Source: Planctomycetota bacterium (lineage in GTDB: Bacteria; Planctomycetota; Planctomycetia; Pirellulales; PALSA-1355). Taken from it: 64,000 nucleotides of DNA. Below, one piece after another: positions 55,211 through 64,000 of the stretch (its first letter is position 1; every line of letters starts with the position of its first letter). The position numbers and the translations under genes were made by a program. The notes under the pieces are model-generated. The model had not been told where the DNA came from. It ran no database searches and was given only the letters and a program-made list of their open reading frames with translations. The stretch is from the NCBI GenBank assembly GCA_003389325.1, contig QQVE01000004.1:1-64000 (forward strand), read 5' to 3'.

Positions 55211-55451
55211 GACGTGGGGCTCCAGGGGCAGTGGAGGGGACGCTTCTCTGCGCCAAACAAAAAACAGCGGCTTTAGTATATCACGCCGCCGCGGCGAAAC
55301 GAGACGCCCCTTCAGATTCCGCACCCCCGAAGTCGACGTTGCCCGCACCCGCCGTTTCGCCCCGAGCCATCGGCGACGGCGCGTCTCCGTCACCGGTTCA
55401 AGAATCGTGAGCCCCCAGCGCGTCACGGATGACCGCCCGCGCCCGAACCGG

Positions 55452-56648
55452 CTACCACGTCACCGTCACCCCGCCGAACGGACCGTGAAAGGCCAGGTGC
55501 CCCTCGTAGTCCAGCTCCGTGGGGTCGTTGACCATCATGGGCATCAGCGGAGCGTTGCGGGTGAAGTTCTCCGCGGCCAAAGCGAGGCCGTCGAGAAAGA
55601 TGCCCTGGTAGCCGAAGCGGAAGATGATGTGCGGCGTGCATTGCCACTGCCCGGTAATGGCCAGATCGGTGCCCAGCGTGGCCCGGCCCTGCGAGCGCGA
55701 GCCGGTAATCGTCGAAGCCACGGGTCCGGCCAGGGGACCAAACTCATACACCGAGCGCTGCCGGGCACCGTTGCGCATCAGCAGGAACTTGGCTTCCAGG
55801 TCGATCCAGAACCGCGGCTCGAACTGCATCGAGATCGAAAAACCGGCCTGGAACCCGTAGAGGCTGTTGCTGGTCGAGACGTTGGCCGTGTCGAGACTGC
55901 CGTCGGCCACCGGTTCGAGCGACTCGGTCAGGTACGAAAACTGCTCGTCGATGTTGATGTAGCGGAAGCCCACCAGCGCCGTGGCCGAGACGCACGAGGG
56001 CGGCATGGCCATGCGGTGCCGCAGGTTCAATTCGGCGTTGTTGAAGTCGGAAACCAGCCGGATCGAGGCATAATAGTTGTAGTCGAAGCCCACCTCGGCC
56101 GGATCGCCAAAATAGGTAAACGGCGAGAACAGGTCGCCGGCCGTGCCCAGGGCATTGGTGTCTTCGTTCTGCACCGCGCTGCGCTGATCCCAACGCAACA
56201 GTCCCAGAAAGCTGGCTTCCACGGCCGAGCATTCATCGAGCCAGCGTCCCACCACCACGCGCATGCCCGGCTGGTGCACGATCTCCAGGTCGTGCGTCGT
56301 CAGCGCGATCGTGGTCGGGTCGCCGACCGTGGCCATCCACTGGTTGCTGGCCCAGTCGCGGCGAAAGGCCACGGCGTCGACCGTGACGTAAGTCGTCTCG
56401 AGCGGGGTGCGGTACAATAGCGGCGGGCAGCAGCGCCCGATCCAGTCGAACGGGCCGATGCACGTGGCGCGGTTGTCGGTGACCGCGGCGCCGTTCCAGC
56501 CTCCGCCGGGCGACGATGGCACGGAGTTGAGCCAGTCAGTGGAGCCTGCCGGGTCCCCGGGCAAGTGGGCCTCGTCCTGCCCGCGCGCATCCTGCACCAG
56601 AACACACGCGAGCATCGCTAGCAGGGCGAACAGCGCGATCCGCGGCAT
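55452..56648 (-). CDS. BBP7-like outer-membrane beta-barrel protein
   Basis: A 398-residue protein starting at 56648 (GAGAGGAAGT just upstream) with signal peptide MPRIALFALLAMLACVLVQD. After a short Pro/Gly region come WLNSVPSSPGGGWNG and repeated amphipathic strands. These include AVAFRRDWASNQWMATVG, MRVVVGRWLDECSAVEASFL, ALVGFRYINIDEQFSYL, LYGFQAGFSISMQFEPRFW, and HIIFRFGYQGIFLDGLALA. The end is HGPFGGVTVTW, an outer-membrane type terminus. It resembles the planctomycete BBP7 family of surface barrels. Neighbouring genes are large surface proteins, but no operon is apparent. Confidence 0.8.
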   Translation of the reverse strand: MPRIALFALLAMLACVLVQDARGQDEAHLPGDPAGSTDWLNSVPSSPGGGWNGAAVTDNRATCIGPFDWIGRCCPPLLYRTPLETTYVTVDAVAFRRDWASNQWMATVGDPTTIALTTHDLEIVHQPGMRVVVGRWLDECSAVEASFLGLLRWDQRSAVQNEDTNALGTAGDLFSPFTYFGDPAEVGFDYNYYASIRLVSDFNNAELNLRHRMAMPPSCVSATALVGFRYINIDEQFSYLTESLEPVADGSLDTANVSTSNSLYGFQAGFSISMQFEPRFWIDLEAKFLLMRNGARQRSVYEFGPLAGPVASTITGSRSQGRATLGTDLAITGQWQCTPHIIFRFGYQGIFLDGLALAAENFTRNAPLMPMMVNDPTELDYEGHLAFHGPFGGVTVTW

Positions 56649-56804
56649 ACTTCCTCTCGCGATAGCGGCACAATCCAACGATGCGGTAGGATCGCTAAAT
56701 CCCACATCGTTTGTTTTCGACCCGCACCCTCGTCAAATGCAGAGAATAGCGCACAACCCTCAGCGATTGCGCACTTTCTCCACCTTGCCGACGGCCCAGT
56801 CCCG

Positions 56805-59800
56805 CTATTCGAGCAGCAGCGGCACGAGGTCGTCGACTTCATCCAACGACGCGTCGTCGCGCTGCTGGAAGGACCCTTCCATGGCCAGCACCTGGTCGAC
56901 GTCCGCCAGCATCGAGGTGCTTTCGCCCGCATCGGCCGCAGCGAGTGCCAGGGCTACGGCCCCGCTGTCGAGTGCCGAGGGCGGCGGCGGTGTGGGGATC
57001 TGGATGCGTGAGAGCATGCCGATGTTGTTGCGGGCCAGAATCATGTCGACGGCGTCGAGGCGGCCGTTCTTGTCGAAGTCGTAGGCGTTGCTCACTGACA
57101 GGCCCATGGCCGGCTGGTTGTTGCGCACCCGCACCTCGTCCACCGCGTTGGTGACAAACTGGCTCGGCGGCGTGCCGTCGAACGTGTCGCCGATCCGGTT
57201 GCCGAAGAAGAACACGTCGGGCGAAGCCAGACCCGTGTCGGCGTTGGCGGCCACGATCACCTGCAAGTACGTGTTCTTGATCGCGCCGTCGGGCCAGGTG
57301 AGCACCACGCGGGTCTCGCTCGGCGTGGCAAACGCCACCACTCCCGAAAGCGCCGGGGCCGGGGACCACGTGCCAGGCGCGTTGTTCGCGCCGACGTGGA
57401 ACATGAAGTCGTCGGCCGAGATGTTTGGATGCGAGCCGGCGATGTCGATCATGATGCCGTTGAGCCCGCGCGAGTAGCTGGTCACATTCTGCGGCCCGGC
57501 CAACGGACCGCCCGGCAACAGGGCCTGCTTGGTGAAATCGACCGCGTTGTTGTCGTTCAAGTTGATGCCGGCATCGTGCCCGTCGAACGACGAGTTGTTG
57601 TAGAACACGTAGCGCCCCAGCACCGTGCCCACCGGCACCGACCCGAATTCGTAGGCTCCGATATCGATCCGGCCTCCCGTGACTCGCGCAAAGCCCTCGC
57701 CGCGCTGGTCGTAATCCGGCGGCGGGGCGAAGTTCGGGTCGCCCGCGTTGACGGCCGGGCTGCCGGAGATCAGAGCATGGGTGAGCGTCGGCCCGCCGTT
57801 GTCGGCCAGGGTGGTGTCGAGCACGGTGTTGATGTCGAGCACCCCGGCGAGGCCGTCGCCGACGATATTGCCGTCGACGCCATTGGCGAGACCGCCGGCG
57901 GTAGCGGGGTCGCCGATGAGGTTGTAGCTGCTGGCGGGATCCAACGTGCCGCCGACATCGCTGGGCAATTCGACCCCTGCTTGGTCTACGAATGCGAAGT
58001 TGCCGGCTACGATCGTATGCTCCAGCTGGGCCTGCGGGGCGTTCAGGCCGCCGCCGCCGCTGCTGCCAACCGCGTCTACTAACCTGTTGCCGGTAATCGT
58101 GCTGTTCCGGATGATGACCGGCTCGTTGCTGTAGATGCCGCCGCCCCGTCTCTCCGCATGATTCCCCGAAACCGTGCTGTTCGTCAGCGTCAGGGGCCCG
58201 CTGTTGTAGATTCCGCCGCCGGAAAATGCGGCACCGCCTGGGGGATCGTCGCCGAAGGGACCGCCAATCCCGTTGTCTGCGATCGTGCTATCGCGGATGG
58301 TCATTTCGCCATCGTTGTAGATGCCTCCCCCAATACCACCGGGCCACAGGTAGTTATCAGCGATCGTGCTGCGTTCAACGACCATCTGGCCATCGTTGTA
58401 GATACCTCCCCCGGCGCCGCCGAGGTTGTTAACCACTTCGCTGTCTGAAAGGGTCAAATGCCCAAGATTGGCGATCGCACCGCCGGAGAATACAACGCCG
58501 GCGGCGCCACCCCGCAGAGTCATCCCTTTCAAGTGGACGGTTCCAAACAAGATCTCAAAAATGCCGCCAGCCCTTTCATGTGAGCCCGGGCCGCCCGAAT
58601 AGAGCTCGCTGGCGTCGATAGTGGTGGCGCTAGCCCCGGCTCCCACAATCTTCAGGCTACCATTGTCGAGGAGATTCAGATTGCCCGTCAGTGCCGCATC
58701 CTCACCCGTGCCCTGAATGGTGAGCTTGTAGGTGCCAACCGACAGCTTGATGACGTTGTCGCCGGGGTCGTTGTTGGCGTAGATCACCGCTTCGCGGAGC
58801 GACCACAGGCCGTCATCGGGATCGAGGATGTCTTCGAAGATGTCGACGACGATCATGCCGTCGACGGGTGTGGAGGGCGCCGTGCTCTCGACGGCCCCGA
58901 CGTCGATGCGGCCGCCGATCACGCGCGGGAAGCCCTCGCCGCGCTGGTCGTACTCCGGCGGCGGGACGAAGTTGGGATCGCCGGTGTTGATGGCTGGGCT
59001 GCCGGAGATCAGCGCATGGGTGAGCGTCGGACCGCCGTTGTCGGCCAGGGTGGTGTCGAGCACGGTGTTGATGTCGAGCACCCCGCCCAGCCCATCGCCG
59101 ACGATGTTGCCGTCGACGCCGTTCACGAGCCCGCCGGCGGTGGCGGGGTCGCCGATGAGGTTGTAGGAGCCGGTTAGTGAATTGCCGTAGTAGTCGTCGG
59201 GTACGGCCTCCTCGGCAGTTCCTCGGAAGTTGCCGGCGAGAATCGTATGCTCGAGCACGCCGATGCCGGCAAATCCTCCGCCCAGTTCACGAATAGGCAT
59301 CGGCGTAAACACGAAAAATGGCAGGCCATCGGCGTCCGCCCGATTGCCCGTGATCGTATTGTGGCGACTGACGATTCTGCCGCCGATTGCTCCACCGAAC
59401 CGATCGGCGATGTTGCCCGAGAAGGTCGAGTGCGTCACGACCGCGGCCTCGCTCGACGAATGATAAAGTCCTCCCCCGTCGCCGCCTGCCGAGTTCCCCG
59501 AAATGGTTGAGTGATCGATCGAGAGGCTGCCTCTCGAGGAAACTGCACCTCCCGAGCCGCCTGCAAGGTTTCCGAAAAAGTTGGAATACCCGATGACTAG
59601 CTCACCATCGCCGTCGACGTGAATCGCACCGCCCTCTCGTGCTGAATTGTCGGCGAAGGTCGAATCTTCGACCGTTACCTGGGTCCCGTCCTCGCTGAAG
59701 ATTGCTCCGCCATCGCGCTCTGCGGAGTTGAGGGTGACGGTGCTGTTGGCGACCGCCAGTTGACCAAAGTTGGCGATCGCTCCGCCACGCCGGGCTTCTC

Positions 59801-62800
59801 CCCCGGTGAGTTTGAGGCGATCGAGTTCAAGATGTCCGCCGTCGACGGTGAATATGCCGCCGAATGCCTCCCACTCGAGGAGGCTCGCATCGATGACTGT
59901 GGCGTCAGAGCCCGCGCCGACGATTCTGAGGCTGCCGTTGTCCAACACGTTGAGGTTGCCCGTCAACGAGGCGCCCTCCTCAATGCCGAGAATGGTCAGT
60001 GGGTACGTCCCGGCAGAAAGCTGGACCACGTTGTCGCCGGGGTCGTTGTTGGCATAGATCACGGCCTCGCGGAGCGACCAGAGCCCATCGGCCTTTAGGC
60101 TGTCGTCGAAGACGTCGACAAAAATCACGCCATTGACCGGGGGCGGATTCTGCAGACTCTCGACAGCGCCGATGTCGATGCGGCCGTTCTGAACGCGCGG
60201 GAAGCCCGCGCCGCGCTGATCGTAGTCGGGCGGCGGCAGGAAGTTCGGGTCGCCAGCGTTGATGGCCGGGCTGTCGTAGATGAGGGCGTGGGTCAGCGTC
60301 GGGCCGACATTGTCGGCCAGGGTGGTGTCGAGCACGCTGTTGATGTCGAGTACGTCGCCGAGGCCGTCGCCGACGATGTTACCGTCGACGCCGTTCACCA
60401 GGCCGCCGGCGGTGGCGGGGTCCCCGATGAGGTTGTACGCGCTGCCCGCGGTTAGAGATCCACCGGCGTCCGTTTCAATGTCACTCCACCGGGGAGAACC
60501 TGCGGCCCAAATGTTGCCAGCGACGATGGTTTGATCGAGCATGGCGTGGGTGCCATTGGAGAGATAGATTCCGCCGCCAAAGCCAAAGTCGCTGAAAGCG
60601 ACATTGGCTCGGTTCTGCACGACGGTGCTGTGGTGCAGTTCAACCAGGCTACCGGTGTGAACGTTGAAGATGCCGCCGCCAAAGTAGCCGGCTTCGTTTC
60701 CGGACAGCGTCGAGTTGGTGACCACGACCGTACCGCCGGTGGCATTGTAGATGCCGCCGCCGTCGGACTGGCTGCTGTTATTCGAGAACGTGCTGCGCTC
60801 GACGTGGACCTCGCCGGCACCCGCGTTAAGAAGGCCGCCGCCGGCGCTCACCGCGGTGTTCTGGTCGATCGTCGTCTCAACGATGGTCAGCGGCACGCCG
60901 AGGTTATAGATACCGCCGCCGTGGGTGGCCGCATTTCCGGAGATCGTGCTGTCGACAATCTCGGCTTCACCGACCGCCCCACCGAAGACGCTCTGTTCCG
61001 TGCTGTGGATGCCGCCGCCGGTCAGGGCCTCATTGTCGACGACCCTGGTTCGCAATAGCGAGAGTTTGCCCGCATTGTTGTGGATCCCGCCGCCTATACC
61101 GAGCCCGGTCACGCTACGGTTCTTGGAAACTACCGTATCGATGATAGACACCGTACTCGCGTCGCTTTGCACTCCGGCACCGAAAGCGAGCGAGTTGCGC
61201 GTGATGACACTATCGGAGATGATCGCCTCACTAATCGCAACACGGATCCCACCGCCCACATTGTCCGAAATCATTGTGTCGGTAATCGTCAACAGCCCTT
61301 CGCCAGCTTGGCTGACACCTCCGCCCAGGACAGCTGAGTTGTGTGAAACAACACTCCCAGTAATCGTCAGTGGTCCGCCCGCGTTGTGGATTCCACCGCC
61401 GAAATACGGTGTCAGGCTCGCCGAATTGTGCGAGATCGTGCTGTTTGTAATCTCGGTCTCCGAGAGTCGAGCATATAGTCCGTTGCCGCTCCCACTGGCG
61501 ACGTTCTCGGTAATCGAGGAGTCTAAGATGGATACCCTGCTCTCGCTCGCGTAGACGCCGCCGCCATCGCTTCCCTTGTTGCCCGTCACCAGTACTTGGC
61601 TAATCGATAGTTGCCCTTGCACGACCTGGATGGCCCCGCCGGCGATCTGGGCAGTTGGACCACTCCCTCGTCCTCCGGTGAGTGTCAATCCTTCGAGGTA
61701 AGCTTCCGCCCCCGAGTGGATATCGAAGAGACGGTCGCCCCGGTTGAGCTGCTCGTTAAACAGCCCCGAGGCGCCGACGGTGGTCGTCTCGGCGCCGGCG
61801 CCTAGGACTTGAAGGGACCCGCTGTCGAGGGCGTCGAGATCGCCGGTCAGGGCGTCGTCCTCGAAGGAGCCTTGTATTGTCAGCTCGTAGGTGCCGCCGG
61901 CGAGCTTGATGACGTTGTCGCCGGGATCGTTGTTGGCGTAGATCACGGCCTCGCGGAGCGACCACAGGCCGTCATGGGGATCGAGGATGTCCTCGAAGAT
62001 GTCGACGACGATCATGCCGTCGATGGGCGTGGAGGGCGCCGTGCTCTCGACGGCCCCGATGTCGATGCGACCGCCGATCACGCGCGCGAAGCCCTCGCCG
62101 CGCTGGTCGTACTCCGGCGGCGGGGCGAAGTTGGGATCGCCGGCGTTGATGGCCGGGCTTTTCTCCACCAGCGCATGGGTCAGCGTCGGTCCGCCGTTGT
62201 CGGCCAGGGTGGGGTCGAGCACCGTATTGATGTCGAGCACGCCACCTAAGCCGTCACCGACGATGTTGCCGTCGACGCCGTTCACGAGGCCGCCGGCGGT
62301 GGCGGGATCGCCGATGAGGTTGTAGCTGCTGGCCGGATCCAACGTACCGCTGATATCGGTGGGAACGTCGCCAACTGACGCTACTCCAAAATTGCCGGCA
62401 ACGATCGTATGCTCCAGCAGTGCCTGCTGGGCGTTGATCCCGCCACCGTCGGCGCCCCACAACCGGTTACCCGTGATCGTACTATGGCGGATGACGATCG
62501 GTTCGCTGCTGTAGATACCCGCGCCTTCTGTTTTCGCAAAATTCCCGGAGACCGTGCTGTCGCTGACGGTCAGTTCCCCGGTGTTGTAGATTCCACCGCC
62601 TCGATCCATCTGTCCCGAGAAAATGCCGAAGCCGTTCCTGGCGATCGTGCTGCGGGTGATGGTCATTTCGCCATCGTTATGGACGCCACCACCAGCACCG
62701 AAAAGGATTGATAAGTTGTCAGAGATTGTCGTGCCCGAAATGATCATTTGGCCGCGATTGCTGATACCCCCTCCGAGAATCGCGAGATTGTTAACGACGC

Positions 62801-63341
62801 CGCTGTCCGTGAGGGTCAGATGTCCCGTATTGTGAATTGCCCCCCCATCAAAGCCGGCCGCTCCGCCCCTCATCGTCACACCTTGCAGATGAACCTCTGC
62901 GGCACGGATCTCGAAGATGCCGCCGCTTGAGTCTGAGCCTGCCAGGCTGCCGTCGACGTCGTAGTAGAGCGCAGTGGCGTCGATGGTAGTGCCGCTGGAT
63001 GACGCTCCCACGATCGTCAGACTGCCGTTGTCGAGAATGTTCAGATTGCCCGTCAGGGCGGCATTCTCGTTGGTGCCCCGAATCGTGAGCGGATAAGTTC
63101 CCGCCGGCAGTTGAATCTCGTAGTCGTCCGGCGAGGCGTTGGCCGCGAGGACGGCTTCGCGCAGCGAAATGAGGCCATCGTCGGCGTCGACGACGTCGTC
63201 GAAGGTGGTTACTTCGACCACGGTGGCGGTGAGCAGATGCCGCGATTCGAGCGGCTCGAACGAATGGGAAAAAGAACGAACGCGAGACGTGTGGGCGCGC
63301 AGTGCCGGGCGCACCGCTGCGCGGGTGCGTGTGCGAAGCAT
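56805..63341 (-). CDS. Giant secreted beta-helix protein with four CSLREA blocks
   Basis: A 2178-residue protein; AGGAG lies seven bases before the ATG. N-terminus: planctomycete extracellular motif (FEPLESRHLLTA). Four tandem blocks of about 420-600 residues follow. Each begins with a CSLREA-like LREAV(I/L)(Y/A)AN segment, continues with right-handed beta-helix repeats (GGGIYN, SGGAIHN, TISGN, HSTFSGN) and ends with a choice-of-anchor-type cap (SYNLIGDPATAGGLVNGVDG; ADNGGPTLTHAL; YDQRGEGF; GRIDIGAVES). Block starts lie near 63240, 62010, 60120 and 58850. The last 280 residues are the YVFYNNSSFDGHDAG module shared with the protein at 52496, with dockerin-like DFDKNGRLDAVDMILARNN. The protein ends in an acidic Leu-rich tail. 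Likely an adhesin or polysaccharide-binding surface fibre. Confidence 0.9.
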   Translation of the reverse strand: MLRTRTRAAVRPALRAHTSRVRSFSHSFEPLESRHLLTATVVEVTTFDDVVDADDGLISLREAVLAANASPDDYEIQLPAGTYPLTIRGTNENAALTGNLNILDNGSLTIVGASSSGTTIDATALYYDVDGSLAGSDSSGGIFEIRAAEVHLQGVTMRGGAAGFDGGAIHNTGHLTLTDSGVVNNLAILGGGISNRGQMIISGTTISDNLSILFGAGGGVHNDGEMTITRSTIARNGFGIFSGQMDRGGGIYNTGELTVSDSTVSGNFAKTEGAGIYSSEPIVIRHSTITGNRLWGADGGGINAQQALLEHTIVAGNFGVASVGDVPTDISGTLDPASSYNLIGDPATAGGLVNGVDGNIVGDGLGGVLDINTVLDPTLADNGGPTLTHALVEKSPAINAGDPNFAPPPEYDQRGEGFARVIGGRIDIGAVESTAPSTPIDGMIVVDIFEDILDPHDGLWSLREAVIYANNDPGDNVIKLAGGTYELTIQGSFEDDALTGDLDALDSGSLQVLGAGAETTTVGASGLFNEQLNRGDRLFDIHSGAEAYLEGLTLTGGRGSGPTAQIAGGAIQVVQGQLSISQVLVTGNKGSDGGGVYASESRVSILDSSITENVASGSGNGLYARLSETEITNSTISHNSASLTPYFGGGIHNAGGPLTITGSVVSHNSAVLGGGVSQAGEGLLTITDTMISDNVGGGIRVAISEAIISDSVITRNSLAFGAGVQSDASTVSIIDTVVSKNRSVTGLGIGGGIHNNAGKLSLLRTRVVDNEALTGGGIHSTEQSVFGGAVGEAEIVDSTISGNAATHGGGIYNLGVPLTIVETTIDQNTAVSAGGGLLNAGAGEVHVERSTFSNNSSQSDGGGIYNATGGTVVVTNSTLSGNEAGYFGGGIFNVHTGSLVELHHSTVVQNRANVAFSDFGFGGGIYLSNGTHAMLDQTIVAGNIWAAGSPRWSDIETDAGGSLTAGSAYNLIGDPATAGGLVNGVDGNIVGDGLGDVLDINSVLDTTLADNVGPTLTHALIYDSPAINAGDPNFLPPPDYDQRGAGFPRVQNGRIDIGAVESLQNPPPVNGVIFVDVFDDSLKADGLWSLREAVIYANNDPGDNVVQLSAGTYPLTILGIEEGASLTGNLNVLDNGSLRIVGAGSDATVIDASLLEWEAFGGIFTVDGGHLELDRLKLTGGEARRGGAIANFGQLAVANSTVTLNSAERDGGAIFSEDGTQVTVEDSTFADNSAREGGAIHVDGDGELVIGYSNFFGNLAGGSGGAVSSRGSLSIDHSTISGNSAGGDGGGLYHSSSEAAVVTHSTFSGNIADRFGGAIGGRIVSRHNTITGNRADADGLPFFVFTPMPIRELGGGFAGIGVLEHTILAGNFRGTAEEAVPDDYYGNSLTGSYNLIGDPATAGGLVNGVDGNIVGDGLGGVLDINTVLDTTLADNGGPTLTHALISGSPAINTGDPNFVPPPEYDQRGEGFPRVIGGRIDVGAVESTAPSTPVDGMIVVDIFEDILDPDDGLWSLREAVIYANNDPGDNVIKLSVGTYKLTIQGTGEDAALTGNLNLLDNGSLKIVGAGASATTIDASELYSGGPGSHERAGGIFEILFGTVHLKGMTLRGGAAGVVFSGGAIANLGHLTLSDSEVVNNLGGAGGGIYNDGQMVVERSTIADNYLWPGGIGGGIYNDGEMTIRDSTIADNGIGGPFGDDPPGGAAFSGGGIYNSGPLTLTNSTVSGNHAERRGGGIYSNEPVIIRNSTITGNRLVDAVGSSGGGGLNAPQAQLEHTIVAGNFAFVDQAGVELPSDVGGTLDPASSYNLIGDPATAGGLANGVDGNIVGDGLAGVLDINTVLDTTLADNGGPTLTHALISGSPAVNAGDPNFAPPPDYDQRGEGFARVTGGRIDIGAYEFGSVPVGTVLGRYVFYNNSSFDGHDAGINLNDNNAVDFTKQALLPGGPLAGPQNVTSYSRGLNGIMIDIAGSHPNISADDFMFHVGANNAPGTWSPAPALSGVVAFATPSETRVVLTWPDGAIKNTYLQVIVAANADTGLASPDVFFFGNRIGDTFDGTPPSQFVTNAVDEVRVRNNQPAMGLSVSNAYDFDKNGRLDAVDMILARNNIGMLSRIQIPTPPPPSALDSGAVALALAAADAGESTSMLADVDQVLAMEGSFQQRDDASLDEVDDLVPLLLE

Positions 63342-63489
63342 GCCTCTGCTCCTGTTCCAGTTGTGCTAACGCACAGGCCTGCTGTTCCGGCACCAGGTCT
63401 GCCTTGCCCTTAATCGGGTAACCTACCCCTCATCAGTAGTTGTGTCAAGCTTTTTCGAAGCGGCGTGTTAGCGATGCGCGCACAACTGG

Positions 63490-63915
63490 TTACGACCACA
63501 GATTCCGGTCCAGCGTTCGGTAATTGATCGCTTCGCTGATGTGCGCAGGCGCAATCGATTCGCTACCGTCGAGGTCGGCGATGGTGCGCGCCAGGCGCAG
63601 GATCTTGTCGTGCGCTCGGGCCGAAAGGGCCAACTCGGTCATGGTGGAGCGCAGCAAATTGGTGCACGCGTCGTCGAGCGGGCAGAACGTGCGAATCTGG
63701 CGGTGGGTCATCTGGCCGTTTTGACGGGTGGCGGTGCGAGCGAAACGCTGACGCTGGACTTCGCGGGCGCCGACGACCTGTTTGCGCATCTCGGCGCTCG
63801 AGGTGCCGGGCGTCTTGGCCGAAAGCTCGCGGAACGGCACCGCCGGCACTTCGATCTGGATGTCGATGCGATCGAGAGCTGTCAAACCTTCCAAAAAGAA
63901 CCCGCCTGCCCAGCC
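63490..63915 (-). pseudogene. 5'-truncated ComM/YifB (Mg-chelatase-like) ATPase fragment
   Basis: The frame encodes the C-terminal part of a ComM/YifB-type AAA+ protein: LDRIDIQIEVPAVPFRELS, NGQMTHRQIRTFCPLDD, LSARAHDKILRLARTIADL and EAINYRTLDRNLWS. In intact homologues the segment just before LDRID reads like RISGPL and follows a long AAA+ domain. Here homology begins abruptly at about 63876 (preceded by FFLEGLTA), and an in-frame TAA lies at 63916-63918. The 85 bases further upstream to the window edge do not encode the missing part in any frame I can follow. It is either a decayed remnant or a gene split by an element that continues beyond this window. Confidence 0.65.
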
Positions 63916-64000
63916 TTATAATCGAGTTGGATTTGGCGATGTCAAATCGAAGATTGAGGACGACACTTGAGCGGAGGTGAAGCGAGCCCCTGTCGGTGTT

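Overview
The window is high-GC bacterial DNA from a planctomycete, most likely of the Pirellulales/Pirellulaceae type. The evidence is the gene content: two operons pairing a large cytochrome-c/DUF1549/DUF1553 protein with a DUF1501 protein, a third DUF1501 gene, four very large exported proteins that begin with the planctomycete extracellular motif (ESLE-x-RRLL), dockerin-type calcium repeats, BBP7-like beta-barrels, a DUF1559-type pseudopilin and many secreted oxidoreductases or isomerases with twin-arginine leaders. No rRNA, tRNA, CRISPR array or complete insertion sequence was seen.

Layout. 1-8.6 kb: a membrane spermidine-synthase-like/TPR fusion, a secreted alpha/beta hydrolase with an unusual Cys nucleophile elbow, a secreted propeller/toroid-like protein, a GNAT acetyltransferase and a J-domain protein. 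8.7-15.9 kb: the most interesting region. It holds an exported C39-like cysteine peptidase, an outer-membrane barrel gene just upstream of it, a second barrel on the other strand, and four paralogous small secreted Gly/Ser/Asn-rich proteins. The set resembles in outline the parts of the Pseudomonas Fap functional-amyloid system (FapD-like peptidase, FapF-like pore, small secreted subunits). Two of the paralogues have near-perfect TTGACA-N17-TACGnT promoters followed by a conserved leader element. 16.2-26.3 kb: metabolic and secreted genes (alpha-oxoamine synthase, DUF819 membrane protein, Gfo/Idh/MocA oxidoreductase, beta-propeller, threonine synthase, hydroxypyruvate-isomerase-like protein, zinc-ribbon protein, LRR lipoprotein, DUF3500). 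26.5-29.9 kb: a compact three-gene amidoligase cluster (papain/C39-like peptidase, RimK-like ATP-grasp ligase, GCS2-type glutamate-cysteine ligase), likely making and hydrolysing a small peptide-like amide.

30-37 kb: two tandem PhoPQ-activated-type (PqaA) secreted proteins with dockerin repeats, small membrane proteins, a pseudopilin and DgoK. 38-52.5 kb: the planctomycete cytochrome/DUF1501 operons, a DNA glycosylase bracketed by hairpin repeats, a TPR protein of atypical base composition lying between 40-bp direct repeats, and an FKBP. 52.5-63.3 kb: a third PqaA protein, a BBP7-like barrel and a 2178-residue beta-helix protein made of four tandem CSLREA/polymorphic-outlier blocks. The window ends in a 5'-truncated ComM/YifB gene.

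Intergenic spaces carry two families of short dispersed inverted repeats. One has the core GCTTCGGGCT and usually occurs as inverted pairs; the other is a set of perfect hairpins with a CAC-TCC-GTG-like centre. All functional calls are from reading the sequence; no database searches were run.
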